Below, one piece after another: positions 32,785 to 44,134 of a stretch of DNA of 64,000 bases. This DNA is from Azolla caroliniana. Taxonomy: Eukaryota > Polypodiophyta. The position numbers and the translations under genes are program-made. Numbering within the stretch: the stretch's first letter is position 1; each line of letters begins with the position of its first letter. Under the pieces are notes generated by a model, which saw only the letters and a program-made list of their open reading frames with translations, was not told the DNA's origin and made no database searches. The stretch is taken from contig JBHGNT010000049.1 in the NCBI GenBank assembly GCA_043228905.1, forward strand, positions 62,001 to 126,000, written 5' to 3'.

Positions 32785-33135
32785 GGAAACTCCGGCATCC
32801 CAACTAAGAAGCTTGATAGAAACAATATGTGTTCACCATCTTGCAAACGTAATCACATGCTTGGCTATGTGCAAAATATTTTTACCAAAGGAGGTGCGGA
32901 CAAATCTAAGCAAGAAAGTTTGCCACTAGCACACAAGCTTCACTCCAAAGAGTGTTGAAGAACATTCACTAATGGGGTATGTCTATCAATGGCTTCACCC
33001 TTTAGATAAAAGCTTTATATGACTCTCTTGTCTCAATTGACTCGTGGGTTGACAAGGAAGGGATAATTATATGTCTTAATGGGTTATCACAACTACTTAT
33101 CATTGTCCATATTCTCCAAGCTACACTGGATGTTG
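32785..33135 (+). pseudogene. Decayed Ty1/copia gag fragment
   Basis: PTKKLDRNNMCSPSCK corresponds to the start of a copia gag (compare MEKLDRSNYASRSYKMHQ in Copia-A). DKEGIIICLNGLSQLL near 33055-33100 corresponds to EEDEMVQVCLGGLASKF. The stretch between is broken by stops and shifts. Confidence 0.5.
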
Positions 33136-35470
33136 CTCGTTGAAGAGAACTACGATGAAAAAAAAAGTAATATTTCTCAAAGCCAAATGCTTTATTCCCA
33201 CATTTACAATTGTCATGAATGATGGAGAGGAAAAAGATCATTTGATACTATCGGTAGACAAACATGAACGCATGTGGTATGCATATGTATAAGACATAGA
33301 TTTCCAAAATCAACATGGTAATGGAAGATGAAAATTTGGAAGAAGAGGAGTTTCCAAGATAGAGAAACACACAAAAACAATTTGGAATGTTGGTATTGTT
33401 GTAGATACTACCACATCAACATAAACCAACCCATCCATGTGGAGAAGAGTAATGACTCTTTGGAAAGCCATCACACTTAATGCAAAAGAATTGGCTGAAG
33501 CTAATATTTGATCAAGCAAAGCACCAGTCACAATGTACATTATCAACCTAGCAATAGGCATGCTTGATCACTCAACCGATGTGACATCGATTGATGCAAT
33601 AGTGATTTTCTCACGAATGATTTTATTGCCATGGAAAATTTAATCCATTCAATGATTTGTTTGGTCAACATAACATGAATTCGCTTGATTGACAGGAAGT
33701 GTATTTGTTTGATAATGAACTTGTTTGGAATGATATGGAGATCTACTGATATGACAAGATTGCAACGTGCTCAACTGAATTATCAAAAGCCCACTCAAAT
33801 ACATGCTCAACTTGTCATTCAACAAGTTCTTCAATCAACATGGTGGTGATGAAGTGTTGCATTGTTTGACATGATTTTCTTAATCCCTCTAATTGCATCA
33901 AAGGCAATGCAAAAGCACGATGAAGATAATTATAGTTTTATCGGAGGGGCTACACAATATCACTTCAAGAATCTACAATCTATACTAAGACAATGAGTTC
34001 AATGTATCAATCATGCAAACACTCTTAGGAAAGAAAACTTAAAAGAAGTAAGCAAGATAATAGCTTTCTCAACCCAAGAAAAGAATATGGTCACCTGGTT
34101 CTAGTATAATATTACATGTATAACACTTCACCTTCATCATGAAGGTAGTGAGTCAGAAATCTTTGGGAAGTGGTTTATGATCCTCAGTGATTGGAGGTTG
34201 TGCATGAGGAAAGAGAGGCTCCCTACAAAATGGAGTCTGAGCTCTTCGCAACTCCACCAAAATTGCATCGGTAACTAGAAAACAAATATCTAGTTGTGAC
34301 AAGATCAACCATTTATAGAGTCAATTGGCCTCCATCCACCTAAATTATTGATCTTAATGGGGAATGCATGTGCTCTAGTAGGAGTACAGAAAGGAAATAA
34401 AAGTTCATGAGTTTATCTTGTATTGAATGAAGTGAATACTTTTGATATACCACTCAGTCTCCCATTACAATAGATTGCTCCAAACTTGTCTTTGGCAATA
34501 TTGTGTATTTTCTACCATACACACACTCTCTCTCATAGACAATCTAATTTCCCTCTGTTACATATGCTCTTTGATAGAATTACTATTTGTGGTCACCATT
34601 ACTCATAGGTTCATTGCCATGTAACGGGTCAATGGCATGTTTTACGCCCCATGATGAGAACAAACCTACAAAGTATGTCCTCGAAAAAAGACATCAACAT
34701 ATGTGCCTAACAACATTCATAAAGATAACAACAGAGAACCCATAACATGAGTAATAGTAGTTTGAAGACACTCATACATCATAAACAAGTCAGAACACAA
34801 TAATGTTTTCTCTTTATGGAGTATGATGCAAAAGATACGAGCTTAATATCAAATAAGAGGTGTGGGATGGCACCCCCCCTTTATTGCCCACAAGATTGAT
34901 ATGGGTTCCATGAGCTATAAACGTGAGTATATGGCCAAGTTAATACAACCATGCATAAATCAAGAAGCATATTGGCAAGATCCATGTGCATGGCTTATGA
35001 TGATGTCCTCGTACATACATCAGGATTATGCTTGACTTGAGTATTGCAACAATCCTTTCAATTGCAGTGCTATGAATAATGACCACATAAGTATGGGTAT
35101 TGGCGGATTCTTCTTATCACAATTTCTTCTCCGAACTATGGTTCATGTGGACAATGAATTCCCCATCATCCACCAAGATATACACACTATACCCAATGGA
35201 TCGTGCCAGGAATATGAGATCGTGATGTGACAAGCCGGTGGGATAGCATGACAAATATGCGCTTCTGACGGAAGAAGTTGTGTCCTCTTCTCTTAACACA
35301 AAGAGAGGCCTATAGTATACATTAAACCCCTAAGCTAAGCCCCTTAGTCACAATGGGAAATCCCATGGTCCAAAACCCATCAAACTAAATTCTGATGCAC
35401 TGAATGTATGAACAAGTTGCAGGGGAACATCGAAAGATCTACATATCAGAGCTTCTAAACTGGCCATGGG
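33136..35470. other. AT-rich stretch upstream of the PPR gene, no gene seen
   Basis: No recognisable ORF. The frame at 35117-35299 (minus) has protein-like composition but no motif I can name. The promoter of the PPR gene should lie at the right end; I cannot define it. Confidence 0.45.
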
Positions 35471-35475
35471 AGACA

Positions 35476-35492
35476 AGAAAAAGAAGAAGAAG

Positions 35493-35524
<32 letters not shown>

Positions 35525-35526
35525 GT
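35476..35526. repeat. (GAA)n microsatellite
   Basis: About 14 GAA/AAG units followed by TAG TAG TAG, about 350 bp before the PPR start codon and so possibly in its leader or promoter. Confidence 0.9.
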
Positions 35527-35720
35527 AGTACTAGAAAGATAGAGGCAACTTGCAATGGTGTCTTGTTCTTCAAGAAGTGATCATGGCATCAGACTTTGCC
35601 AGAGGTAATCTCTTCTTATGAATACACCCAAACTCACCCAAATAAGATATTCATTACCACTACTTGATAAGGGTCACTTTATCTTGCAACAACTTCTGAT
35701 TCTCCTAGGGTGTGACCTCA

Positions 35721-35885
35721 TGGAATTCATTAATCAACGCACAGGAATCATCAAATTTGGTAAGTTAAAGGCATGCGTTTTTTCCCGTGATGAGAAGACT
35801 GCTCAAGGGTTCTTGGAATTCATTAATCAATAGCAGTATCAAATGCGATAAACTAAAGTACGCATTTATCCTTTATGAGGGAGGA
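35721..35885. repeat. 93-bp direct duplication spanning the PPR start
   Basis: TGGAATTCATTAATCAA occurs at 35721 and 35814. The following sequence is diverged but alignable (AAATTTGGTAAGTTAAAGG versus AAATGCGATAAACTAAAGT). The PPR start codon is in the second unit. Confidence 0.65.
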
Positions 35886-37506
35886 AATGCAAGAGATTTG
35901 CCTACATCCCAATGGGCATACCATTGTTAAGTTGTTGAAGAGTTGTGCTAAATTGAAAGATCTAGAAAAAGGATTGAAGCTACATGCACATATTGTGAAA
36001 AGAAATTTATTGAAAGGTAACGTCTTCATTGGCACTGCTTTGGTCGATATGTATGGAAAATGTGGTGAAATAGCAAAAGCACAAGACGCATTTGATCAAC
36101 TTCAGATTCATGATGTGATATCATGGAATGCATTAATTGCAGGATATGTTCGACAAGACATGGCCGAGGAAGCCTTGAACTGTTTCGAGCAAATGCAAAT
36201 ACATGCGGTTTTACCTGATGCAGCCACTTTCTCTTGCACTTTGAAAGCTTGTGGTGTCCTTAAAGACATAGAAAAAGGAGGTCAAATATGTGCTTTAATT
36301 GAAAGGAAAAGACTCTGGGAGACCAGTTTACCTGCAGGGAATGCCATGATCGATATGTATGTGAAATGTGGGTTTCTTGAGAAAGCACAAGAGGTGTTTC
36401 ATAAGCTTCCAGTTTGTAATGTCATCTCATGGACTGCATTGATATCAGGATATGTACAACACGAGTATATGGAGGAAGCTCTTCATTGCTTTTGTCAAAT
36501 GAGGGTTCGAGGAGTGTCTCCAGATGTGGTCACATATTCTTGTGTTTTGCAAGCTTGTGGTGTTGTAAGAGACTTAGATATGGGCGAAGAAATGTTTTCT
36601 GAAATCAAGCGAAAAGGTATGCTCGAAGAAGATCAAGTTGTTGGTGTTGCAGTGATTGACATGTACACTAAATGTGGCTCTTTAGCAAAGGCACATGAAG
36701 TTTTTGAGATGTTACCCATCCAAAACTTGGTATGTTGGACTACATTAATAGTAGGATATGTGCAACATAGGTATGCCGAGGAAGGGCTAGTTTGTTTCGA
36801 ACAAATGAAGATCCAAGGAGTTTCTCCTGATGCAGTTACTTTTGCGTATGGCTTAAAAGCATGTGGAAGTATTGGGGCACTAGATAAAGGTATGGAATTA
36901 CATGATGATATTGTACATAAAGGAATGATAGAAAACCATATTGTTGGTAATGCACTGATCGACATGTATGCCAAATGTGGTATGGTAACAAGAGCACGAG
37001 AAGTATTTGATAACCGTTCTGTTCGGGATATAATCGCATGGAACTCATTGCTTACAGGGTATTCTCAGCTTGGAGACCTTGAAAATGTTGTCGAAATGCT
37101 TGATACGATGAATGAAAAAGGCATAAAGCCAGGTTTGATTGCATTCACTTGTGTTCTTAATGCATGTAGCCATGCTGGCCTTTTGAATCAAGGCTATATG
37201 TTTTTTAACTACTTTCTTGAATATTATTCTATGGTTCCAACCTTTGAGCATTTTACATGTATGATTGATCTCTTCGGAAGAGCGGGTCAATTAGATATGG
37301 CACTAGAAATAGTGGCGAAAGCTCCTTGTTGTCCAAATATGTTCATGTGGGCAGCTATATTGGGTGCTTGTCGGAAGTGGAACAAAGTAGACCTTGCAAG
37401 AAATGCCTTTGAACATGCAATGCCCATGGGTGAAAAAGAAGTTGGAGCTTATATTTGTATGCTCAATATCTACGGGCAAGATGATAGAATGCCAAAGCAA
37501 GAATGA
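35875..37506 (+). CDS. PLS-type pentatricopeptide repeat protein, no DYW domain
   Basis: This is a single open frame of 543 codons without introns. PPR proteins of this class bind organellar RNA, usually for C-to-U or U-to-C editing or processing, in plastids or mitochondria. Repeats follow a roughly 101-residue PLS period: VxDMYxKCG at about 57-64, 159-166, 262-268 and 362-369; WNALIAGY / WTALISGY / WTTLIVGY / WNSLLTGY at about 84, 186, 288 and 389; TFSCTLKACG-like segments at about 118, 219, 322 and 423. After the last repeat come CMIDLFGRAGQLDMALEI (462-479) and MWAAILGACRKWNKVDLARNAFEHA (491-515), an E-like tail; it ends at KQE with no DYW deaminase. ATG 35875 follows an in-frame TAA at about 35854. 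No clear transit peptide is visible, so the true N-terminus could lie in an upstream exon. Repeat style fits fern/lycophyte PPR families. Confidence 0.9.
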   Translation: MREEMQEICLHPNGHTIVKLLKSCAKLKDLEKGLKLHAHIVKRNLLKGNVFIGTALVDMYGKCGEIAKAQDAFDQLQIHDVISWNALIAGYVRQDMAEEALNCFEQMQIHAVLPDAATFSCTLKACGVLKDIEKGGQICALIERKRLWETSLPAGNAMIDMYVKCGFLEKAQEVFHKLPVCNVISWTALISGYVQHEYMEEALHCFCQMRVRGVSPDVVTYSCVLQACGVVRDLDMGEEMFSEIKRKGMLEEDQVVGVAVIDMYTKCGSLAKAHEVFEMLPIQNLVCWTTLIVGYVQHRYAEEGLVCFEQMKIQGVSPDAVTFAYGLKACGSIGALDKGMELHDDIVHKGMIENHIVGNALIDMYAKCGMVTRAREVFDNRSVRDIIAWNSLLTGYSQLGDLENVVEMLDTMNEKGIKPGLIAFTCVLNACSHAGLLNQGYMFFNYFLEYYSMVPTFEHFTCMIDLFGRAGQLDMALEIVAKAPCCPNMFMWAAILGACRKWNKVDLARNAFEHAMPMGEKEVGAYICMLNIYGQDDRMPKQE

Positions 37507-38060
37507 ACTAACTTGGGTTGTTTGAAATTGTTTCATTTGTGTGCCAAAAGGTAATATACATACATTCATTCATATGCATAAACAAATATAATAATACTTT
37601 GAAGGCTCCTATTTCTAAAATTTCTCCTAACTTGGAGATATCTGAACCTTGAGTTTCAAAGCTTAAAAGTAATTTCGAATATTGCCAAGTTTATGACTAT
37701 CGGACCACGGTTTACATGGACTAAATTAGGTCATAAATCTTTATGAAACCACCTTCAATTAGCTAATATGGTTTCCTTTATCAAGTTTAATTAAGTTAAA
37801 CTGAAACATAAAAGGGATGGCGTAAACAAACTTTGATACATTTCAATAAGTAGAGTGTATAAGTAGTATTACCTATGTTCAAGTCAATTAAGCAAGTTCA
37901 TTACTATGATTCAAGGGAAGCATCACCTTAAGGCATGTTTCCTAGATGATAGTAAATTTGGTATGAGCTATCTTAACTCTCTTAGGACGTGATTCTCAAT
38001 TTGGGACATGTTACATCACCGGTGATTCTAGTTGACTTATCACATCGACAATTGAATCAA
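37507..38060. other. Region downstream of the PPR gene
   Basis: It should hold the PPR 3' UTR. AATATAATAATAC near 37588 and other A/T-rich elements are possible poly(A) signals but none is distinctive. No other gene is visible. Confidence 0.4.
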
Positions 38061-38066
38061 ATAAAT

Positions 38067-38258
38067 ATGCATAGAATCATGCTTGTAAAGTATACAATCA
38101 CTAATCAATGCATAAAAGTATCGTATAAAATCACTAATCAATGCATAAAATCATGCTTGTATAGTATACAATCACTAATCAATGCATAGAAGTATCATAT
38201 AAAATCACTAATCAATGCATAAAATCATGCTTGTATAGTATACAATCACTAATCAATG
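38067..38258. repeat. Tandem repeat, 74-bp composite unit
   Basis: ATCACTAATCAATGCATA occurs five times, alternately followed by AAATCATGCTTGTATAG and by AAGTATCATATAAA, which gives a composite unit of about 74 bp repeated 2.5 times. No coding potential. Confidence 0.85.
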
Positions 38259-38579
38259 TATCCAATGAGCCTTGAGGTATCAATATTAGAACTTCCATAG
38301 GAATAAATCCATGTTTGTATTACTATCCACTCTTGAAATGTAGTCTTGCTTTCTAATATATATGAACCGAATTGTTACAATGATCTTAATGTTTTTTGTT
38401 ATGTATATGAGAAAATTTATTGTTCTTTTCTTGTTTTAATCCAAACAATAGTTGCTTCATCAATGTTTATTGGTAAAAAGCTAATGCTTAAAACCAATTG
38501 TAGTCATGAGATGACTTTGACCCTTGTAGGTTTTAACAAGACTTTTACTACATAAAACACATTTTGCAATATTAATAAT

Positions 38580-41308
38580 ACTTTCTCTCTTCTTTTTTCA
38601 CGACAACCATGGAAGACGAGGTGGATTACATATTTTCTCATTTTTCTATCTATAACAATTGATAGGCTGGGATGGAAATACAAATGAATTATTTAAGGTA
38701 TTTATTGAGCAACTAAAACGTCCTACTATAATATTGTTTGAAGAACAGTAGAGTTTTGGGAAGATACACAATTCATGGAAAGTTTGACTTATTAAACTTC
38801 TACCAAATTTGCCAATGTAGTTGCGAGGACAATACCTTTGAATGGTGGACTGACCAAGACAATAACTTTGCCACAATCAATATGGCAAAGAGGCCCTCTT
38901 ATTTTCCCTTTTTCAATTTATCTTTAATATCTTTAAAGTTCTTAAACCTATAATGTTGAAAGTGGATATGGATAAGAAGTAATGAAAGGTCTAGGGAAAT
39001 GAAAAGCCCTAGAATGGGATGGAAGTAGAATCTATACTTGAATGCGATAGGCCAAAATATATATGATAAACAAATCATCGTTAGAATGTAGTGTGCCATC
39101 TCATGGAATGAAAGTTTAATTAAAATCTTTCTTAAAAGAAAGCTACGTGACACATTTGACGACAAGAGATCCATCACATTAATACTAGTAATTTATAAGC
39201 TAGTAGATTGTGGCCAAAATGTTAGTCGATAGAATCAAATAATGTTTTGTCAAAGGAGTTCATGTGAACAGATACGAGTTTATAACTCATTGCCATATCA
39301 TGGATAATATTTCAGATGCTTTCTTTGGAATGGAATATGTAAAATATACATAAATAGAAGATATTATGCAAGTTAATATAGAAAAAGCCCTTCACACTTT
39401 ACAATGGAACTTTATAGGCTCAATAATGATAAGATTGGGATTTGGATAAAAATTGTCAAAGATCATCTATTGGCTACACCAAAAAACCTCATTAGCATGT
39501 AATATTGATGGATGTATAATAGATTCATGGACATTAATCAAATCAATAAGACAAGGTTGTCCATTAAGTGCCCTCTAATATGACATTGCCACAAATCCAC
39601 TTCAATACATACACAATTTCGCGGAAGTTAGTTTTTAGCAAGTTATAGATGTCCAATGATGAATGATTCTCAAATCACGCCTATGCTATGAATACTTTTT
39701 TTACATCTTATAATGATTCACACAATATGCACATGATTATGGATGGTTTACAATTATACAGCATGCACCAAGGCTAAAAGTTAGCTTGAGAATATCCACT
39801 TCAATACATAAACAATTTGGTCCAAGTTGGTTTTTAGCAAGTTATAGATGTCCAATGATGAATGATTCTCAATTCAAGCCTATGCTACGAATACTTTTTT
39901 ACGTCTTATTCACACAATATGCACATGATTATGGACGGTTTGCAATTATACAACATGCACCAAGGTTAAAAGTTAGCTTGAGAATATCCAAGTTACTAAC
40001 CTCAACATATATGTGTGACATAACTTGTTGATATGGCTAGGAGATGCATCATATATGCAATCCTATCTACCTTTGATAAATTGGTCCAAAAAGCCACTTC
40101 AAAACATCATGTGAGATAGATATTATAGAACATTTTGGAGTGCAAAACATGTGGGTAAAGGTTAACAATTGACGTCATGTGATAAAATTTAGGCAATGAA
40201 GTTGTCGGGAGGTATAAAATGCACCAATTTGAATTTTCACACCTTAGCAAGGAAAGCAATAATGATCATGGAATTGGAAAAGGAAACCCAATGGTGGACA
40301 AAAATGTTGGTAGATATGGGCAAATGCTTGAAATCAAACTTCTTTAGATCTTGGACCACCATCCTTTTGTATGTAGTATTTGATAACAATGATGCCACTA
40401 CGTATTGTACGATCTCCGTTCACCACAAAATGGGAAGATTGCCACACAATATATGCAATGGAATAGAATGGTATCAAGATATGTTAATTCAATGCAATTG
40501 GAGAGTGTTCACTAGAGTAAATTAGTAAATTAAAGAACCCACTCTGTCATATTTTATTTCTAAAAAGGGTATTTACCATATCAAGGATCTAATGACGAAT
40601 GTTGATAATTTGATATGGCTAAATGTGCGAGCAAATACGTATAAACTACATCATTCTCAAAGAGAAATTTGGCATACAATAGAGGATTTAGCATGATTGT
40701 TTTCATGATTACTGCCTAATTATTGGCTCTATAATTCTACCAATGAATCAAATTATTACCAACAAGATATATTAGTTGCTTGTTCTCGCTCCAAGGATAA
40801 AACAAACATGGTGATCCGATATTTTTGTATGATAAAACAAACAATGGAGTATAGTTAAGTCATGCTCTCGAGGCAAACAATATTTTTACATGTTGATATG
40901 CCATTGAAAGAACGATTATTCCAATGGTCCTCCTTATGTGGGGCTTTGTTAATTGTGTACTTCTTTAACAAAGACACATTGCCATAGCAAGATGCAAAAC
41001 TGGTTTGAAGCAATTAATCACTTGCTCTTGAATTCTCTCAACATTAAGCAATTCTTGGATAGGGTAAGTGAACACGTCTTTAGCCATTTACCAATATTTT
41101 ATTTTGGAAAGAATGGGTATTTGGTCTCTTTTAAGTCGCTTCGCAATAAGTCCAATCAATTTGGTAAGATTTTGGGGATTATGAACTACATGGATATCAT
41201 GTGGCCATGTGTTATTCAATCAACTCACTCTAATTTAATTCTTCTTCTTTGAGCATTCTCTCAAGCAATGAGGTTTCCCACAAGCTATATTAGGCATTAC
41301 TAAAAAGA
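38580..41308 (+). pseudogene. Decayed LINE, RT domain to 3' end
   Basis: RT segments appear in shifting frames. SITLILVIYKLV (39175-39210) matches the R-P-I-x-L-L-N-x-x-Y-K motif. VNIEKALHTLQWNFIGSIMI (39373-39430) matches the D-x-x-K-A-F-D block. IRQGCPLSAL (39547-39577) is the classical LINE RQGCPLSPxLF motif. The C-terminal part is unrecognisable. A 3' end with GAGGTTTCCCACAAGCTATA, then CATTACTAAAAAG, ends near 41308 and resembles the LINE end at 17148. Stops are dense. Confidence 0.65.
39595..39990. repeat. 199-bp tandem duplication in the LINE remnant
   Basis: ATCCACTTCAATACATA recurs with 199-bp spacing, and the following AGCAAGTTATAGATGTCCAA, CCTATGCTA and TATGCACATGATTATGGA match. 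The two units differ by a few per cent and by a short indel (TAATGATTCACAC versus ATTCACAC). Confidence 0.85.
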
Positions 41309-41704
41309 AACAATCCATTGATCAATCAAGAAGTAATTATTGTTGGTTCCATACCCTACTTTTTTTCCCAAAAAGATTTCCTTCATTAGTATTAAGAAAA
41401 ACGCCGGAAGGCTACAAAATGTACAATTAGAGAGTGTTATATACAAAAATGATAATCAGGGCAAGGGCTAGGGATGATGATATTTCCAGATTGGTCCTTG
41501 AGAGGAGACCGTGAATAGAGACAACTTCCTCCATAATTGCAGTAATTTTTTCCTTTTCTTAAGAACAACCTCCGAAGAGCCTGACATATTGTCATATTGC
41601 CCATGCACTACCGCCAATAAGCTCTCCCATAATTCTGGCAATATATCTAAGAGAAGGGGAATTATGGAATCATATCGTCTTTTACAACGATACTTCCATA
41701 AGGT

Positions 41705-43731
41705 TCATAATGTAACCGTAGATATTGTTTTCCATACATGGGGTGCACACATTTGCTTTTGAGGTTGCTGAAAAGGGGAGACAGATATTAGATGCATGTT
41801 GATGACTGTCTTAGCCTCTAGAGCATCATCTGCCTCATACAATAAGAGACTGGAATGGAGAACCCCCCATACCGCTGATCCCCAGGAGAAGAGGCAACCT
41901 GCATTAATTGTCTGGAATAATGAAAGAACTTTATTCCATACCAGTTGGGCTAGTGAACAGGACCAGAGAGCATGCTTGGTAGTTTCCTTAAAGTCACCGC
42001 AATAACTACATTGTCTAAGAACGGTTGCCACATTTCCTTTCAATGACTGACCTACTGGTAGTGCTGCATGTAGTAAGAGCCATCTGAAGAGAATGTATTT
42101 TGTTGGTTCCCTAAAAGACCAAATCCATTTCCAATAAGTCTTCAAATGATTGCTTGAAACACCCCACTTATTCCAGTGTTTTTGAGCCGACGGCAAACTC
42201 TAGGAGAGAGTGGACTTCAGGAAATCACAAAGTGTGTCCCCAAGGAGGAAAGGAGGAGGGAACTTGGGAGGAAGTTTCCACCCTCCTTTCGGCCTCTGGG
42301 GTTAAACAAGCCGCAGGAGTTGGAATATTCTTAGACATGAGTAAGGTTCTACCAAATTTCATAGTATATTGAAAGAACGGAACTTTCTGCATTGGATCCA
42401 TCATGGAACTAGTCCAAAACCATTCCCCTGGGTCCCACATCAGCCTATTAATTGGTTGTCGTGCATATAACCAAAGCATATCCCACAAATGAGCTATTGA
42501 AGGATATGCTTTGGTTATATGCACGACAACCAAAAAAATCTTGATTACATCCCATGCTCTGACGATTCCCATGAGAAATCTATTGGATGTTAGATTCCAT
42601 CTCGGTGTCTGTACATCTGTCAAGAACATCCATTTCAAAGAAGGCAACCGGTTTCCTCCTATCTTGGGAGATAATTGCATCAGTTGATTAAGCAACATAC
42701 CCTTCCATGCCTCTGTCCCTGGAAACGGTCCTCTGACTACAAACTTTGTCAAGAGAGCTTGAGATTGTATCAAGGGATCTATTAAAGCTAACCCTCCCTG
42801 GCTTTTTGGCCTAATCAAAACATCCCATGCCACCTTGGCCACTGCACGAGACCCATTTTTTACACCCCAGAGGAAGTTATGTATGAGGCTTTGAACTTTC
42901 ATGATTGCCGACCTAGAGAACAACCAAGCAGATGTGATAAACCACATTGAGGCCAACAACACCGAATTTGCAATGACAACCCGACTTGCAAAGGATAACT
43001 GCTGCGAGTTCCAATATACCAACTTACGCTTGAGTGATAACATCAATGGTGACAACATAAATTCAGATTGTAAATCTATACCAACAAGACAACCTAAGTA
43101 ACGAATGGGCTCCCCATGATTAAGCCAGTGGAATGCAGGGCCTGGATACCACTCTGGACGCAGTTCATCATTGGCCCAAAGGCCTACAGATTTATTCCAA
43201 TTGAGAGAGGCTCCAACAACATCTGAAAATATCTGCAAAGCATTTTGTACCTGATCAAGATTAATACCATTCTACGAATATAAAGAGCAGTGTCATCCGC
43301 AAACTCAACATCAAGAACTTTCTAGTCTGCAATAGGCAAGGATATTGCTTGGATGACCGCCGTCGAGGATCTAAGAAAAGATTATAGAGCTTCCCCAAAT
43401 AAAATGAAAAGAAATTGTGCTAACGGACAACCTTGTCGAACAGATCTGGAGATTGGAAATAATATACCATTGCCTCCTGAAAATAGAACTGAACTAGAAG
43501 CATGTCTATATAATGCAGACACACCTTTTATCCATGCACTTGGAAACCCTAATCTTAATAGAACTTCCTCCAAAAAGTCCCAATCTACTTTATCATATGC
43601 TTTCTCAAAATCTAATAATAGTATAGCAAGGGACTATTTGTGATGTTGAGCCAATGTGATCATCTACCAGAAAAGGAAGATATTGTCAAAGATGCTTCTG
43701 TCTTGAAGGAATTCTGATTGTGTATCATGTA
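41705..43731 (-). pseudogene. LINE ORF2, RT core to C-terminal zinc-binding domain
   Basis: 43382-43573 encodes RT with RLGFPSAWIKGV and RQGCPLAQFLF. FADDT (complement of about 43290-43305) is the catalytic box. 42225-43238 (337 codons) covers ASLNWNKSVGLWAN, IRYLGCLVG, NFLWG and GGLALIDP, all usual in plant L1 ORF2 after the RT core. 41705-42196 has W..FREPTKYILFRWLLLHAALPVG and CSYCGDFKETTKHALWSCSLA, the zf-RVT-like C-x2-C...H...C end. At least two frame breaks separate these parts. Confidence 0.85.
42454..42531. repeat. Perfect 30-bp inverted repeat, 18-nt loop
   Basis: 42454-42483 and 42502-42531 are exact reverse complements (arms starting GGTTGTCGTGCATATAACC). It lies inside the open frame of LINE ORF2 and keeps the frame; the arms encode VVVHITKAYP and MLWLYARQPI. 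Confidence 0.95.
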
Positions 43732-44134
43732 TGTACACGTAAGTGTTTGCGGAAGCGTAAAACAGAGAACAACAAAGAGAGAGAGGGAGGGAGAGACAGA
43801 GAGAGCAGAACGTAATTTCAAAATTATATTAAGACTCTATACACACACTGTGCTAAGTAGCACTATTTATACAAGTCCTCTTGGGACTGACAGAAGTACC
43901 ATGTACTTCAATGCTCACACGAGCATCTGACACTTACTACGAGACTATAGCTACCTAGTAGTCTATCCTATACTAGGCTTCCGATTGGACTTCCGGTTAC
44001 GGATTGCACCCGGCCTCCACTGCTTGCCGGTTCGGTTGCTCATCGTCATTCCGATCCGTTTCGCCCGATCCGTCTCGCTTACCGGCTCCGGCTTATTCAG
44101 CCGATCCGGCTCCGGTTGAGCTTGCCGCTCAACA
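43732..44134 (-). repeat. 3' LTR of Copia-A (left)
   Basis: 403 bp, ending on the plus strand with CTTGCCGCTCAACA. On the minus strand TATAAATAG (complement of 43863-43871) is the probable promoter TATA. It contains a GA-rich tract. Confidence 0.93.

Noticed and set aside
35117-35299. 60-codon minus-strand ORF upstream of the PPR gene
   Set aside because: Protein-like composition, but no recognisable family, no ATG context and no continuation in the flanks.
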